From JBMYZL01 sp049610385 (GTDB taxonomy: Bacteria; Bacteroidota; Bacteroidia; Flavobacteriales_D; Sanyastnellaceae), in assembly GCA_049610385.1 (NCBI GenBank), contig JBMYZL010000030.1:1-18230 (forward strand): a stretch of DNA of 18,230 bases, in the 5' to 3' direction. The translations under genes were made by a program, and so were the position numbers. The notes beneath the pieces were generated by a model. It did no database searches. It saw only the letters and a program-made list of their open reading frames with translations, and had not been told where the DNA came from. Below, one piece after another: positions 7,801-13,384 of this stretch (within the stretch, counting starts at the first letter, position 1; every line of letters starts with the position of its first letter).

Positions 7801-8230
7801 GATATCGCTCTATCGAGAACTCGATGATTTGGACAAAGAAGCTGATTTGGAGGCGTTCAAAATTCGGATGGAAGACCGGTTTGGTCCCTTGCCTGTGGAA
7901 ACCGAAGACCTCATCGACACCATCCGTTTGCGTTGGTTGGCAGAGTTTTTGGGAATGGAGAAAATTGTCTTGAAAGGGGGCAAAATGATTGCGGCGTTTG
8001 TGAATGATCAGGAGAGTCCGTTTTACCAAGGCCCGATTTTCCCACGAATCCTCGATTACCTCAAGAATCACGCCCGGGACGCTCAAATGTACCAGCGCAA
8101 TGGTGGATTGCGGATGAGCATCAATCAAGTCGACGCTCCACTGGTCGCTCTGCGAATTCTGGAGGATATAGCAGGCCGTCCGGCCGCTCATGCAGCCCCA
8201 GACTACGTCGAGCCCGAGAAAGTGGCTTAA
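4808..8230 (+). CDS. mfd: Transcription-repair coupling factor Mfd
   Basis: Mfd binds RNA polymerase stalled at DNA lesions, uses ATP-driven translocation to dislodge it, and recruits UvrA for nucleotide excision repair. At 1140 residues it is full length (E. coli about 1148). In order: an N-terminal UvrB-like region (including GTYAVRGGIVDVFSF near residue 190), a CarD-like RNA polymerase interaction domain near 440-500 (LQPGDFVVHVDHGIGEFSGL), and a RecG-like superfamily 2 translocase. The translocase shows Walker A GDVGFGKTE near 595, the DEEQ box near 696, TATPIPRTL near 722 and motif VI GRVGRSNK near 868. After it comes a C-terminal regulatory domain (about 990-1110). It starts 12 bases after fbp with no separate promoter evident. 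No catalytic motif is missing. Confidence 0.98.
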   Translation: MRPADLLALYQNDPRSHSLTQSLEQETAAKIELKGIVGSATAIVAAGLMMRDFDESKEASNSHPKSHLFVLDDKETAAYFLNDLEQLVGGRLPILFFPRSARVPYQEEVTENANIAQRAEVLNEINAHRKGLVVVTFPEALAEQVISRQELSEQTFTISPGESYTMDFIDEVFIEYGFHKVDFVYEPGTYAVRGGIVDVFSFAFDHPFRIEFFGDEVESIRKFDPSTQLSVNKMMRAVIVPNVGDKTLHENVEPLFSFMPTDTVIWMGDAERCRKGLEKAMERAESAYNRRSGHIKFTPPAELFVAPDRLASILEPFSVIEFGGGTSFPERITLSYEMMPQPSFNKNFDLISSNLQANHKNGYVNVVVAGQATQIERLHDIFADKGIEVPHKPIPIELSQGFVDKGLKVLVYTDHQLFERYHRFRLKETHRKNKQALTLKELLALQPGDFVVHVDHGIGEFSGLQKIEVNGKEQEAIRLTYRGGDVLYVNIHSLHRISKYTSKEGTTPKISKLGTGTWAATKAKTKKRVKELAFDLLKLYAKRKSAPGFAFSPDNYLLHELEASFMFEETPDQHAAIEAVKRDMEKGVPMDRLVCGDVGFGKTEVAIRAAFKAAADGKQVAVLVPTTILSMQHYRSFSRRLREFPVEVDYINRFKTGKAMTTTLQKLEAGQVDILVGTHALVGKRVKFKDLGLLIIDEEQKFGVAVKDKLKTLKENVDTLTLTATPIPRTLQFSLMGARDLSTIATPPPNRQPVETNLSPFNEEVVRDAVSYELSRGGQVYFVNNRVKNIQEVAGMIQRLVPDARVGIGHGQMEGKQLEEVMAKFIEGAFDVLVATTIIESGIDISNANTMIINDAHHFGLSDLHQLRGRVGRSNKKAFCYLLAPPLHALPDESRKRLQAIEQFSDLGSGIQIAMRDLDIRGAGDLLGGEQSGFISELGFDMYQKVLSEAVQELKNEQFSALFEEERKSNRRFVQEAVLETDFNLLIPDHYVSDIPERISLYRELDDLDKEADLEAFKIRMEDRFGPLPVETEDLIDTIRLRWLAEFLGMEKIVLKGGKMIAAFVNDQESPFYQGPIFPRILDYLKNHARDAQMYQRNGGLRMSINQVDAPLVALRILEDIAGRPAAHAAPDYVEPEKVA

Positions 8231-8249
8231 AACGGCTGAAAATCGCTTT

Positions 8250-8906
8250 TTAGGGGTTCGGCGCGCCCCAAGTCCAGTGAAAGCCCAGTCCCCCCCATTG
8301 AGTCCATGAACGAAAATCCGTCCCAACCGAATTCCCACTCATGCGCCGAATCGACGCTTGATTCCAATCCTCTCCAAACGAAACATGACCTGAAATGGCC
8401 AAGCGTGAAGACAGTGGTTTCCACACCCCGAGAATCACGTTGACCTCTCGGTGTTTCCATTGCTCAGATTTCTGATTGAACTCGAAATCATAAGTGACTT
8501 GAGTGGCATCAAACCCAATCATCAAACGGGCGGATTCAGAGCGTTCAACGCTGGGGTACATTCGAATCCCAAACGATCCTTGGTGACCCCCGAGCAAAGC
8601 AGGGGCATCGAGTTCCATCAACGTAGGCAACAAACCGGCCTTGAACAGGTCTCCCGTCCAAGTCCCCGCACTCAACCGCACGGAGACCTCTGGCAAAAGC
8701 GATTTTTCCAAAGAAATGACCGCCATCCCTGACAACAATTCCGTCACATCACATCCGACAGACCATGAAAACGGGGCCGGTGAATCTGCCTGTGCTTCCG
8801 GCACGTAAATCTGCCCCTGCGTGGGGTGCGCTCCACACAACAGCAAAACCCACAATGCCAGACATTGAATGAGTTCAGAGGCAGTGGGCAGGGGTCGGAA
8901 GATCAT
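8250..8906 (-). CDS. Exported hypothetical protein, probable outer-membrane beta-barrel
   Basis: A 218-residue protein with an N-terminal hydrophobic stretch (CLALWVLLLCGAHPTQGQ, residues 15-32) that looks like a signal peptide. The Cys in it lacks a small residue before it, so it is a poor lipobox. The mature part alternates short strands with aromatic and glycine residues (FSWSVGCDV, VSVRLSAGTW, RLMIGFDATQVTYDFEF, LAISGHVSFGEDW) and ends in strand-like LGFHWTWGAPNP, suggesting a small outer-membrane barrel. I do not recognise a named family, and the barrel call rests only on strand pattern. It converges on mfd with a 19-bp gap and diverges from truB. Confidence 0.7.
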   Translation of the reverse strand: MIFRPLPTASELIQCLALWVLLLCGAHPTQGQIYVPEAQADSPAPFSWSVGCDVTELLSGMAVISLEKSLLPEVSVRLSAGTWTGDLFKAGLLPTLMELDAPALLGGHQGSFGIRMYPSVERSESARLMIGFDATQVTYDFEFNQKSEQWKHREVNVILGVWKPLSSRLAISGHVSFGEDWNQASIRRMSGNSVGTDFRSWTQWGGLGFHWTWGAPNP

Positions 8907-8940
8907 GGGGTCAGAGGCATTGCTCGTTGTAATGTTACGG

Positions 8941-8974
8941 TAAAGTTAAGAAAAAGTTACAAGGAAGTTGTCAA
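8941..8974 (-). promoter_or_regulatory. Weak candidate promoter for the exported barrel-like gene
   Basis: On the minus strand, TAACTTTA (8948 down to 8941) matches TAnnTTTG at all but the last base. A TTG lies 23 bp further upstream, at the limit of the usual 17-23 bp spacing. The leader to the ATG at 8906 would be about 30 nt. The spacer between this gene and truB is only 83 bp and AT-rich, so chance matches are likely. Confidence 0.25.
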
Positions 8975-8989
8975 GCGCTGGAAATTCCC

Positions 8990-9781
8990 ATGATTTCTAG
9001 TTTTACATCCATGGACTTGCCTGTGATGACCTTTGATTCCCCTGTGGATTTCCAGACGGGCCAAATCCTCCTGGTGGACAAGCCCTTGCACTGGACTTCT
9101 TTCGATGTAGTCAACAAAATCAGGGCCACCCTGAGGCATCATTTGGGGTTCAAAAAAATCAAAGTAGGACACGCAGGAACCCTGGATCCGCTCGCTTCTG
9201 GTGTCTTGGTCGTGTGCACCGGGAAAATGACCAAACAAATCGCGGAACTGCAAGCAGACGACAAGTCATACCTGGCGGAGATTCGACTCGGGGCCACGAC
9301 CCCTTCCGACGATGCTGAATTGGACGTCGACAATTGGGTAGATGCCTCGAACCTTCAACATGAGTCCATTCAAAATGCGGCCAACCAATGGACGGGTCAG
9401 ATTTCGCAAATGCCCCCAGCTTTTTCGGCCAAAAAAGTGGATGGGAAAAAGGCTTATGCCGTGGCCCGGAAAGGCGGAGAGTTGAACCTGAAATCAGTGA
9501 ATCTGACCATCGCACGATTTGACATCGAATCCATCTCGCACAAAACTGTGGACGGTTACAAGGTCTGTGATGCAACCGCTGCAATTGATTGCTCCAAAGG
9601 CACGTACATTCGTGCATTGGCCAGGGATTTGGGCCGAGAATTGGGTGTGGGGGGACACTTGGTGGGGCTGAGGCGTACAGCCAGTGGGAGATTCAATCAA
9701 GCAGATTGCATGAATTTGGCCTCCCTGGTCGAACGCATTCAATCCATGCCTGCCGCCCAAGCAGTTGATGCTCACCGATAA
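8990..9781 (+). CDS. truB: tRNA pseudouridine(55) synthase TruB
   Basis: It converts uridine 55 in the T-loop of tRNAs to pseudouridine. Recognisable blocks are GQILLVDKPLHWTSFDVVNK (24-43), the catalytic motif KVGHAGTLDPLASGVLVV (58-75) with nucleophile Asp66, YLAEIRLGATTPSDDAE, PPAFSAKKVDGKKAY, and AAIDCSKGTYIRALARDLG. A C-terminal tail reads GHLVGLRRTASGRF. The product is 263 residues from the ATG at 8990. Family members usually start a few residues before the GQ.L..DKP block, so the in-frame ATGs at 9011 or 9026 are also possible; no Shine-Dalgarno decides it. It is followed after 54 bases by queA, another tRNA modification gene, on the same strand. Confidence 0.96.
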   Translation: MISSFTSMDLPVMTFDSPVDFQTGQILLVDKPLHWTSFDVVNKIRATLRHHLGFKKIKVGHAGTLDPLASGVLVVCTGKMTKQIAELQADDKSYLAEIRLGATTPSDDAELDVDNWVDASNLQHESIQNAANQWTGQISQMPPAFSAKKVDGKKAYAVARKGGELNLKSVNLTIARFDIESISHKTVDGYKVCDATAAIDCSKGTYIRALARDLGRELGVGGHLVGLRRTASGRFNQADCMNLASLVERIQSMPAAQAVDAHR

Positions 9782-9795
9782 ATTCCCTACTTTCG
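9765..9795 (+). promoter_or_regulatory. Possible promoter for queA (TTG-N20-TACTTTCG)
   Basis: TTG at 9765-9767 is followed after 20 bp by TACTTTCG at 9788-9795, one mismatch from the Bacteroidota TAnnTTTG box with normal spacing. It straddles the truB stop codon and lies 40 bases before the queA ATG, giving a leader of roughly 30 nt. It would let queA be expressed partly independently of truB. Confidence 0.3.
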
Positions 9796-9835
9796 CGCCC
9801 CCGATGGCTCGATCCATCCGCAAGAATTACAGCCC

Positions 9836-10885
9836 ATGAAACTGTCCTCCTTCAAATACGACATTCCCGAAGAGTTGATTGCCCAACGTCCGTTGGAAAA
9901 CCGCGATGACAGCCGATTGATGATTGTCGACCGCGCAACTGGAAAGTTTGAACACAAAATGTTCAAAGACCTGTTGAACGAATTTGATGAAGGCGATGTC
10001 TTTGTGGCCAATGACACCAAAGTATTCCCGGCCCGGCTCTACGGCAACAAGGAGAAGACCGGCGCGGTCATTGAAGTGTTTTTGCTGCGTGAATTGAACC
10101 GCGAAAGCATCTTGTGGGATGTTTTGGTGGATCCGGCCAGGAAGATTCGCATCGGCAACAAACTTTACTTCGGCGAAAATGACGAATTGGTCGCCGAAGT
10201 CATCGACAACACCACCTCACGCGGACGCACCTTGAGGTTCTTGTTTGATGGGAGTTATGAAGAATTTATGGAGGTCGTTTTTCAGTTGGGCGAGACCCCA
10301 CTGCCCCGATACGTTCAACGCGAAGTTGAACCCGAAGACCGTGAACGATTTCAGACCATTTATGCCAAAAATCTGGGCGCTGTCGCCGTACCCACTGCGG
10401 GACTTCATTTTTCCAAACAACTACTCAAAAGGCTTGAAATCAAAGGCATCGACATGACCTTTTTGACCTTACACATTGGTTTGGGCACTTTCCGGCCTGT
10501 TGAGGTTGAAGACTTGACGAAGCACAAGGTGGATTCAGAGCAGTTGATCATTCCCTCGTCTTGTGTGGACTGCGTCAACAAGGCCAAGGCCAATGGAAAA
10601 AAGGTCATTTCCATCGGAACCACGGCCATGCGTGCCATGGAAACCTCTGTCAGCACAACCAACACATTGAAAGGATTTGAAGGATGGACGAACAAGTTCA
10701 TCTTCCCGAAATATGATTTCAAGATTTCTGATGCTTTGGTCACCAATTTCCACACGCCTCAGAGTACGCTTTTGATGATGACGTCTGCTTTTGGAGGTTA
10801 TGATTTGATCATGGAGGCCTACCAAGAAGCCATGAAGGAGAAGTACCGCTTCTTTGCCTACGGAGATGCCCTGCTGATTCGCTAA
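9836..10885 (+). CDS. queA: S-adenosylmethionine:tRNA ribosyltransferase-isomerase QueA
   Basis: QueA moves the ribosyl group of SAM onto preQ1 at position 34 of GUN-anticodon tRNAs to form epoxyqueuosine, a late step in queuosine synthesis. The 349-residue length is typical. Conserved blocks include the N-terminal FKYDIPEELIAQRP and DSRLMIVDR, then VFVANDTKVFPARLYG, TAGLHFSKQLL, the long FLTLHIGLGTFRPV block with KHKVDSEQ, GTTAMRAMET, and the C-terminal TNFHTPQSTLLMMTSAFGG and YRFFAYGDALLI. The start at 9836 gives the standard N-terminus. There is no Shine-Dalgarno. No other queuosine gene is visible here; the neighbour truB shares only the general tRNA modification theme. Confidence 0.97.
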   Translation: MKLSSFKYDIPEELIAQRPLENRDDSRLMIVDRATGKFEHKMFKDLLNEFDEGDVFVANDTKVFPARLYGNKEKTGAVIEVFLLRELNRESILWDVLVDPARKIRIGNKLYFGENDELVAEVIDNTTSRGRTLRFLFDGSYEEFMEVVFQLGETPLPRYVQREVEPEDRERFQTIYAKNLGAVAVPTAGLHFSKQLLKRLEIKGIDMTFLTLHIGLGTFRPVEVEDLTKHKVDSEQLIIPSSCVDCVNKAKANGKKVISIGTTAMRAMETSVSTTNTLKGFEGWTNKFIFPKYDFKISDALVTNFHTPQSTLLMMTSAFGGYDLIMEAYQEAMKEKYRFFAYGDALLIR

Positions 10886-10956
10886 AAGAACCGAAATCCG
10901 AAGAATTTTCGCTTCAATTTGAACGCTTGACGCTGTTGAGAGGTTAATTTGGTGTC

Positions 10957-11622
10957 ATGAAATCCACTCAGCACTTTTTTCACGCGGCCCTTGCCGTTTT
11001 CTTTATGATGTCCTTTGTTGCCTCCGCTCAAGCGCAAGCTGGTGTCAGCGGGGTTTCTGATGAACTCGCAATCGGTGCATCTCTGCCTTTGAGCGACCAC
11101 GTCATGATGAACACCGACGGCAGCAAATTCACACTGAATGGCCACATGGGCGACCAGGGTTTGTTGGTGATTTTCAGTTGCAATACATGTCCTTTTGTGG
11201 TGGGAAATGGTGAGAAAAGTGAAGGTTGGGAAGGTCGTTACAATGCCCTGAATGATGCGGCCAATGCCGCGGGAATCAACATGGTACTGGTCAACTCCAA
11301 CGAAGCCAAGCGCGAAGGAGACGACAGTTTCAGAGCCATGCAAAAGCATGCCGAAATTGCCGGATACACCATGCCCTATGTCGTGGACGCGGGTCACCAA
11401 GTGGCAGATGCTTTTGGTGCGCGGAAAACGCCCCATGTCTACTTGTTCGACGCAGAAGGTCGTTTGATGTATCGCGGGGCCATCGACGACAATGTACGGG
11501 CCGCAAAACAAGTTACAGCGAACTACTTGATCGACGCCATTGAGGCTGTGGGCAATGGCCAAAAGGCAGAACTCGCCAAAACACCAGCTCTGGGTTGTTC
11601 TATCAAGCGTTTGGGCTCCTGA
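10957..11622 (+). CDS. Exported thioredoxin-fold protein (redoxin/AhpC-TSA type)
   Basis: A 221-residue protein with an N-terminal signal peptide (hydrophobic ALAVFFMMSFVASAQA, residues 11-26), so it acts in the periplasm or envelope. The thioredoxin fold shows a redox motif CNTC at Cys75 and Cys78 within IFSCNTCPFVVG. Later come VVDAGHQVADAFGARKTPHVYLFD, carrying the cis-proline (TPH), and YRGAIDDN. A third cysteine lies at Cys214 near the C-terminus (GCSIK), a position I recall as recurring in this family. A role as a thiol oxidoreductase or peroxiredoxin-like enzyme is inferred; the substrate is not known. It follows queA after 71 bases on the same strand and may share its transcript or have its own promoter. 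The TTAATTTG just before its ATG is too close to be a -7 box for it. Confidence 0.88.
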   Translation: MKSTQHFFHAALAVFFMMSFVASAQAQAGVSGVSDELAIGASLPLSDHVMMNTDGSKFTLNGHMGDQGLLVIFSCNTCPFVVGNGEKSEGWEGRYNALNDAANAAGINMVLVNSNEAKREGDDSFRAMQKHAEIAGYTMPYVVDAGHQVADAFGARKTPHVYLFDAEGRLMYRGAIDDNVRAAKQVTANYLIDAIEAVGNGQKAELAKTPALGCSIKRLGS

Positions 11623-11625
11623 GTT

Positions 11626-11681
11626 GAGCGCAAATCACGCGGTCCTCGGGCAAGAAAACCGTCCTGATTTGGGATTCGCTC
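11626..11681. terminator. Imperfect hairpin between convergent genes, possible terminator
   Basis: GAGCG (11626-11630) pairs with CGCTC (11677-11681), and AAATCA (11632-11637) pairs with TGATTT (11665-11670), leaving an asymmetric internal loop and a 27-base interior. It sits in the 117-bp gap where the thioredoxin-fold gene and the carboxylase gene converge. No T-run follows on either strand, so it is not a classic intrinsic terminator. The rest of the gap shows nothing further. Confidence 0.2.
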
Positions 11682-11739
11682 ATGGGCCGTCTGCCCTCAA
11701 GAAGCACTTGGATGATGTTGCAACTTCACCCGCAGTTCT

Positions 11740-13299
11740 TCAAAGCGGCAGATTTCCATGCTTTTTCCTTGGAGTCGTTTCTACTTTGTTTTCAAGCATT
11801 TCGTAAGCCCGAATCAACTTTTCCCGCGTGTTTCGCGGCAAAATCACTTCGTCGACATAACCCCGAGCTGCGGCATTGTATGGGTGAGCAAACATCTCCG
11901 CATATTCTGCTTCTTTTTCCGCATGCTTGGCTGCGGGATGATCGGCTTGCGCGATTTCTTTTCGAAAGATGATTTCCGCTGCTCCTTTTGCACCCATGAC
12001 TGCAATTTCCGCCGTGGGCCAGGCATAGACCAAATCTGCTCCAATGTGCGAGCTGTTCATCACATCATACGCTCCGCCGTACGCCTTCCGGGTAATGACA
12101 GTGACCCGAGGCACGGTCGCCTCGCTGAACGCATAAAGGAGTTTGGCCCCATGTGTAATGATGCCATTCCATTCCTGATCGCTGCCTGGCATGAACCCGG
12201 GAACATCTTCAAACACGAGCAGGGGCACATTAAAACTGTCGCACGTTCGCACGAAACGAGCGGATTTGGTTGACGCTTTGATGTCCAGCACTCCCGCCAA
12301 AAAAGCGGGCTGATTCGCAACAATGCCGATGCTTCGCCCAGCAAGCCTCGCGAATCCACAAACCATGTTTTCTGCATACGCGGACTGCACCTCCATGAAG
12401 GTATCCGCATCAACCACTTCAAGGATGGCATCACGAATGTCATAGGGCTGCAAAGGGCTCTCTGGAATCAAATCATCGAGGGCTGGTCGTGCTTCGTCCT
12501 GACCGCTTACATAGGCCAAATTGCGGGGCTCTTCTTCACAATTTTGAGGCAAGTAACTCAGGAGGCGTTTCAATTGCTCAATCACTGCCGCTTCATTGGG
12601 CGCGGTGAAATGGGTGACGCCTGACTTCGAGGCATGTGCACTTGCACCACCCAATTCCTCAGATGTGACCTCCTCATGGGTCACTGTTTTGACCACATTG
12701 GGACCCGTCACAAACATGTAACTCGTTCCTTCAGCCATGAAAATGAAATCTGTCAGCGCTGGCGAATACACTGCACCTCCCGCACATGGCCCCATAATTG
12801 CGCTCAACTGCGGCACCACACCACTGGCCCGAACATTGCGATAAAAGATGTCGGCATATCCACCCAAGGATACAACCCCCTCCTGAATCCGAGCCCCACC
12901 CGAATCATTAAGACCAATCAATGGCGCGCCATTTTTCATGGCAAGGTCCATCACCTTGCAGATTTTCTCGGCATGAGCCTCGGCGAGAGAGCCCCCAAGG
13001 ACCGTAAAATCTTGAGAATAGACATAGATGAGGCGACCATCCACCTGGCCATAACCCGTCACCACGCCATCCCCTAGAAACTGCTGCTTGTCCAGGCCAA
13101 AATTTGTCGACCGGTGCTTCACAAGCATCCCCAACTCTTGAAACGTCCCCGGATCCAACAAAAGGTCCAGGCGTTCACGGGCGGTGAGTTTGCCCTTGGC
13201 ATGCTGGGCCTCGACCCTTTGGTCGCCGCCACCCTTCAAGGCTTGCGCTCGCAAATCATTGAGTCGCGCGATGGCCGGTGTTATGGACTTGTCGCTCAT
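11740..13299 (-). CDS. pccB: Acyl-CoA carboxylase beta (carboxyltransferase) subunit, probably propionyl-CoA carboxylase
   Basis: This 519-residue biotin-dependent carboxyltransferase moves CO2 from carboxybiotin to an acyl-CoA, most likely propionyl-CoA to methylmalonyl-CoA. N-terminal landmarks are GKLTARERLDLLLDPGTF (36-53), SGGARIQEGV (133-142) and an oxyanion segment GPCAGGAVYSPA (170-181). In the C-terminal half are FEDVPGFMPG and KAYGGAYDVMNSSHIGAD. Asp412 in GGAYDVM aligns, from memory, with the residue that favours propionyl- over acetyl-CoA in actinobacterial homologues. It could also be the carboxyltransferase subunit of methylmalonyl-CoA decarboxylase. No biotin carboxylase or biotin carrier gene lies beside it, so partners must be elsewhere. 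It is divergent from aspS across an 85-bp spacer, and no Shine-Dalgarno is seen. Confidence 0.93.
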   Translation of the reverse strand: MSDKSITPAIARLNDLRAQALKGGGDQRVEAQHAKGKLTARERLDLLLDPGTFQELGMLVKHRSTNFGLDKQQFLGDGVVTGYGQVDGRLIYVYSQDFTVLGGSLAEAHAEKICKVMDLAMKNGAPLIGLNDSGGARIQEGVVSLGGYADIFYRNVRASGVVPQLSAIMGPCAGGAVYSPALTDFIFMAEGTSYMFVTGPNVVKTVTHEEVTSEELGGASAHASKSGVTHFTAPNEAAVIEQLKRLLSYLPQNCEEEPRNLAYVSGQDEARPALDDLIPESPLQPYDIRDAILEVVDADTFMEVQSAYAENMVCGFARLAGRSIGIVANQPAFLAGVLDIKASTKSARFVRTCDSFNVPLLVFEDVPGFMPGSDQEWNGIITHGAKLLYAFSEATVPRVTVITRKAYGGAYDVMNSSHIGADLVYAWPTAEIAVMGAKGAAEIIFRKEIAQADHPAAKHAEKEAEYAEMFAHPYNAAARGYVDEVILPRNTREKLIRAYEMLENKVETTPRKKHGNLPL

Positions 13300-13357
13300 G
13301 AATGCGAAACTACGTTAGAACCGACCGTTCTGCCATGTGCGAATCCGCTTTCGTCAG

Positions 13358-13365
13358 TATCTTTC
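13358..13365 (+). promoter_or_regulatory. Possible -7 box (TATCTTTC) for aspS
   Basis: TATCTTTC differs from the Bacteroidota TAnnTTTG consensus only at the last base and lies 20 bases before the aspS ATG chosen at 13385. No properly spaced TTG is present upstream. The match also supports the shorter aspS start, since translation from the ATG at 13337 would begin upstream of this box. Confidence 0.27.
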
Positions 13366-13384
13366 GGGCCGAATCCGAAACAGC

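Noticed and set aside
10913..10923. Palindrome TTCAATTTGAA after queA as an operator or terminator
   Set aside because: It is short and AT-rich, with no T-run after it; expected by chance in a spacer of this composition.
10944..10951. TTAATTTG as a -7 box for the thioredoxin-fold gene
   Set aside because: It ends five bases before the ATG, which would place the transcription start at or after the start codon.
10882..11562. Minus-strand open frame of 226 codons opposite the thioredoxin-fold gene
   Set aside because: The plus strand has a signal peptide, a CxxC site and a cis-proline loop; the antisense frame has none of these.
11758..12273. Plus-strand open frame of 171 codons opposite the carboxylase gene
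   Set aside because: Phe/Cys/Arg-rich shadow of conserved pccB sequence with no motif of its own.
13337..13384. N-terminal extension of aspS from the upstream ATG
   Set aside because: The 16 extra residues (MRIRFRQYLSGRIRNS) do not resemble the family; MHRTHNCGELR at 13385 is the standard start, and a -7-like box lies between the two ATGs.
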